From assembly GCA_003219395.1 (NCBI GenBank), contig QHOR01000037.1, positions 1 through 8,143 of the forward strand: a stretch of DNA of 8,143 bases, written 5' to 3'. The translations under genes and the position numbers were made by a program. How positions within the stretch are numbered: the first letter of the stretch is position 1; each line of letters opens with the position of its first letter. Below are positions 6,283-8,143 of this stretch, in pieces. The notes beneath the pieces were generated by a model that did not search any database, was not told the origin of the DNA, and was given only the letters and a program-made list of their open reading frames with translations. Source of the stretch: Verrucomicrobiota bacterium. Its GTDB lineage: Bacteria > Verrucomicrobiota > Verrucomicrobiia > Chthoniobacterales > UBA10450.

Positions 6283-8143
6283 ATGAGTCTTTTACTTGGC
6301 CTAACGATCCTCAATTCAGGCGTGCAACTCTCGATGGTGTGCGCCGTGATCGGACTCCTGGCCGCATTCATATTGATTGGCATAGTGGTTCGCTCGCCCG
6401 CGGGCAATGAGCGGATGCGCGAGATTTCCGGCGCGATTCAGGAGGGGGCGAAGGCGTATCTGAATCGGCAGGTGATCACCATCAGTTCCATCGCAGTAAT
6501 CATTTTCATTTTGCTCTTTATTTTCAAAGATCACACCACGGCCATCGGGTTTTTAATCGGCGCGTTTTGTTCGCTTTCGGCGGGGTACATTGGGATGCGT
6601 ATCGCGGTCATAGCTAATGTGCGCACCACTCAAGCCGCCAGCGTGTCGATAAACAAAGCTCTGCGGATGGCATTCAACGGCGGTGCGGTGACGGGTCTAC
6701 TCGTCGTGGGGCTCGCACTTCTCTCGGTATCGATTTTTTACACGATTGCGGCAAAGTTCATTGGTAGCGACGCAGCGATACGCAGCCTGGTAGGTCTCGC
6801 GCTGGGAGCCAGTCTCATCAGCGTGTTTGCAAGACTTGGCGGTGGCATTTACACCAAAGCCGCCGATGTTGGCGCAGATCTCGTTGGCAAGATCGAGAAG
6901 GGCCTTGAAGAAGATGATCCGCGCAATCCCGCCACAATTGCAGATAACGTCGGCGACAACGTTGGGGATTGCGCAGGCATGGCCGCCGACGTGTTTGAGA
7001 CCTACGCCGTGAGCTTGATCGGCGCGATACTGGTCGGCGCGCTCACGTTGCCGGGAAATGCAGCGGCCGTGGTTTATCCATTCGTGCTCGGCGGAATCTC
7101 GGTGTTGGCGGCAATCCTAGGCGTGCTGTTCGTAAACTTCGCCGGTGGCAAACCGGCCAACGTGCTGATGGGCGGCGTGGTCACCAGTGCAATCATTTCG
7201 GCTATTCTCTTCTGGCCAGCCACGCACTATCTGTTTCCGGCCGGCATCATGGTGAGCGGTCAGATGCGTTCACCAACGCAATTGTACTGGGCCTCGGTGG
7301 TCGGGCTTATCATGACCGCCGTCGTCGTCGTGATCACCAATTATTACACGTCGATGCGTTACCGACCGGTGCAAAAAATTGCCCGCGCCTCAGAGACAGG
7401 CCATGCGACAAACATTATTGCTGGACTCGCGGTTGGCCAGCACGCCACCGCTTTGCCAGTAGGCTTTATCGCAATCGCTATTTTGCTTAGTTTTCATTTT
7501 GGCGGGCTTTACGGAATCGCCATCGCCGTGATGGCAATGTTGTCCATGGCGGGAATCATTATCTCGCTCGATTCCTTCGGCCCGATTACCGACAATGCCG
7601 GCGGCGTAGCAGTAATGAGCAATCTGCCGAAGGAGGTGCGCAGCGTCACAGATCAACTCGACGCGGTGGGCAACACGATGAAAGCGGTGACCAAGGGCTA
7701 CGCGATTGCTTCAGCTGGTTTGGCCGCTCTGGTCTTGTTTGGGTCGTATGTACAAGAGCTCAAGGAACACGTAACACGCAACGGCCAGCCGTTCGTGTTC
7801 GAGTTTTCGCTTACCGACCCGAAGGTGATCATTGGCTTGTTCCTTGGTGGATTGCTTCCGTTCGTCTTCACCGCCTTCAGCATGGATGCGGTAGGTAAAG
7901 CCGCCGGCGCAGTGGTACGTGAAGTGCGGCGGCAAATACAGGTGCATCCCGGTATCATGACTGGCCAGGATACGCCTGAGTACGGCACGTGCGTGGACAT
8001 CGTAACAAAAGCGGCGTTGCGCGAGATGATCGTGCCGGCACTGCTGCCGCTGATCTTCGTGGTAGCTGTGGCAGTGATTCCGCAGTTAGGGCCGGTCGTT
8101 CTCGGAGGATTGCTCGTGGGGACAATTGTCACCGGCTTATTTG
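6283..8143 (+). CDS. hppA: Membrane-bound proton-pumping pyrophosphatase, K+-independent type (3' end outside window)
   Basis: Hydrolyses pyrophosphate on the cytoplasmic side and pumps H+ across the inner membrane. 620 codons are present and the frame is open at the right edge; bacterial members are about 660-800 residues, so only the last helix or helices are missing. Catalytic motifs are clear: [11 protein letters not shown] (195-205), EDDPRN (210-215), [21 protein letters not shown] (from 221, with D221, D225, D229 and the membrane Glu E239), [12 protein letters not shown] (430-441), and [19 protein letters not shown] in the last part (from 7981). [10 protein letters not shown] (463-472) has Lys467 and Thr470 where K+-dependent enzymes have Ala and Gly, so this is the K+-independent H+ type. 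Two departures from the usual sequence stand near the active site: Val444 where GGIAEM has Glu, and Met466 where GNTT has Thr. ATG 6283 was chosen for its GGAG site; Met18 (6334) and an upstream TTG are alternatives. No operon partner is evident: the gap to the MscS-like gene is 230 bases. Confidence 0.95.
   Translation, partial: MSLLLGLTILNSGVQLSMVCAVIGLLAAFILIGIVVRSPAGNERMREISGAIQEGAKAYLNRQVITISSIAVIIFILLFIFKDHTTAIGFLIGAFCSLSAGYIGMRIAVIANVRTTQAASVSINKALRMAFNGGAVTGLLVVGLALLSVSIFYTIAAKFIGSDAAIRSLVGLALGASLISVFARLGGGIYTKAADVGADLVGKIEKGLEEDDPRNPATIADNVGDNVGDCAGMAADVFETYAVSLIGAILVGALTLPGNAAAVVYPFVLGGISVLAAILGVLFVNFAGGKPANVLMGGVVTSAIISAILFWPATHYLFPAGIMVSGQMRSPTQLYWASVVGLIMTAVVVVITNYYTSMRYRPVQKIARASETGHATNIIAGLAVGQHATALPVGFIAIAILLSFHFGGLYGIAIAVMAMLSMAGIIISLDSFGPITDNAGGVAVMSNLPKEVRSVTDQLDAVGNTMKAVTKGYAIASAGLAALVLFGSYVQELKEHVTRNGQPFVFEFSLTDPKVIIGLFLGGLLPFVFTAFSMDAVGKAAGAVVREVRRQIQVHPGIMTGQDTPEYGTCVDIVTKAALREMIVPALLPLIFVVAVAVIPQLGPVVLGGLLVGTIVTGLF

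Noticed and set aside
6099..6407. Minus-strand open frame of 102 codons spanning the hppA start
   Set aside because: It overlaps the conserved start of the pyrophosphatase, has low-complexity basic composition and no recognisable family.
1..8143. CRISPR array, tRNA, rRNA, insertion sequence or phage genes
   Set aside because: No regularly spaced repeats, no cloverleaf or rRNA-like segment, and no transposase or integrase coding sequence was seen on reading the window.

Overview
The window holds five protein-coding genes, all on the + strand, packed with short gaps. The first is cut by the left edge and the last by the right edge. Mid-50s GC by eye, mostly weak or absent Shine-Dalgarno sites, and a proton pyrophosphatase beside a CzcA-type metal pump suggest a free-living Gram-negative bacterium. 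Verrucomicrobia/Chthoniobacterales-like or Acidobacteria-like soil organisms are my guess, but the window carries no phylogenetic marker and this is only inference.

Region 1 (1-3984) is a heavy-metal efflux unit. The C-terminal part of a CzcC-like outer-membrane channel protein overlaps by 11 bases a complete CzcA-like RND pump. The two are surely co-transcribed. The third component, the CzcB periplasmic adaptor, is not between or downstream of them and should lie upstream of the window or elsewhere in the genome. The charged motif in the fourth membrane helix of the pump matches the divalent-cation (Zn/Co/Cd) branch rather than the Cu/Ag (CusA) branch.

Region 2 (3985-4546) has a short spacer with a palindrome, a small DUF423 membrane protein gene, and a 173-base gap with a candidate promoter placed so close to the next start codon that the mRNA would be almost leaderless.

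Region 3 (4547-6052) encodes an MscS-type channel fused at its C terminus to a cyclic-nucleotide-binding domain (the bCNG-type architecture), so a membrane-tension-type pore may be gated or tuned by a nucleotide.

Region 4 (6053-8143) is a 230-base gap followed by the first 620 codons of a membrane-bound proton-pumping pyrophosphatase. Its K+-site residues are of the K+-independent kind, and it carries two unusual substitutions beside the catalytic region. The reading frame stays open for 47 codons upstream of the chosen ATG and encodes a signal-peptide-like stretch.

Taken together the genes concern envelope ion handling: metal export, a tension/nucleotide-gated channel and PPi-driven proton pumping. 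Apart from czcC-czcA, nothing shows that they work as one system. I do not see a convincing new multi-gene system here; the points worth checking are at the level of individual proteins.
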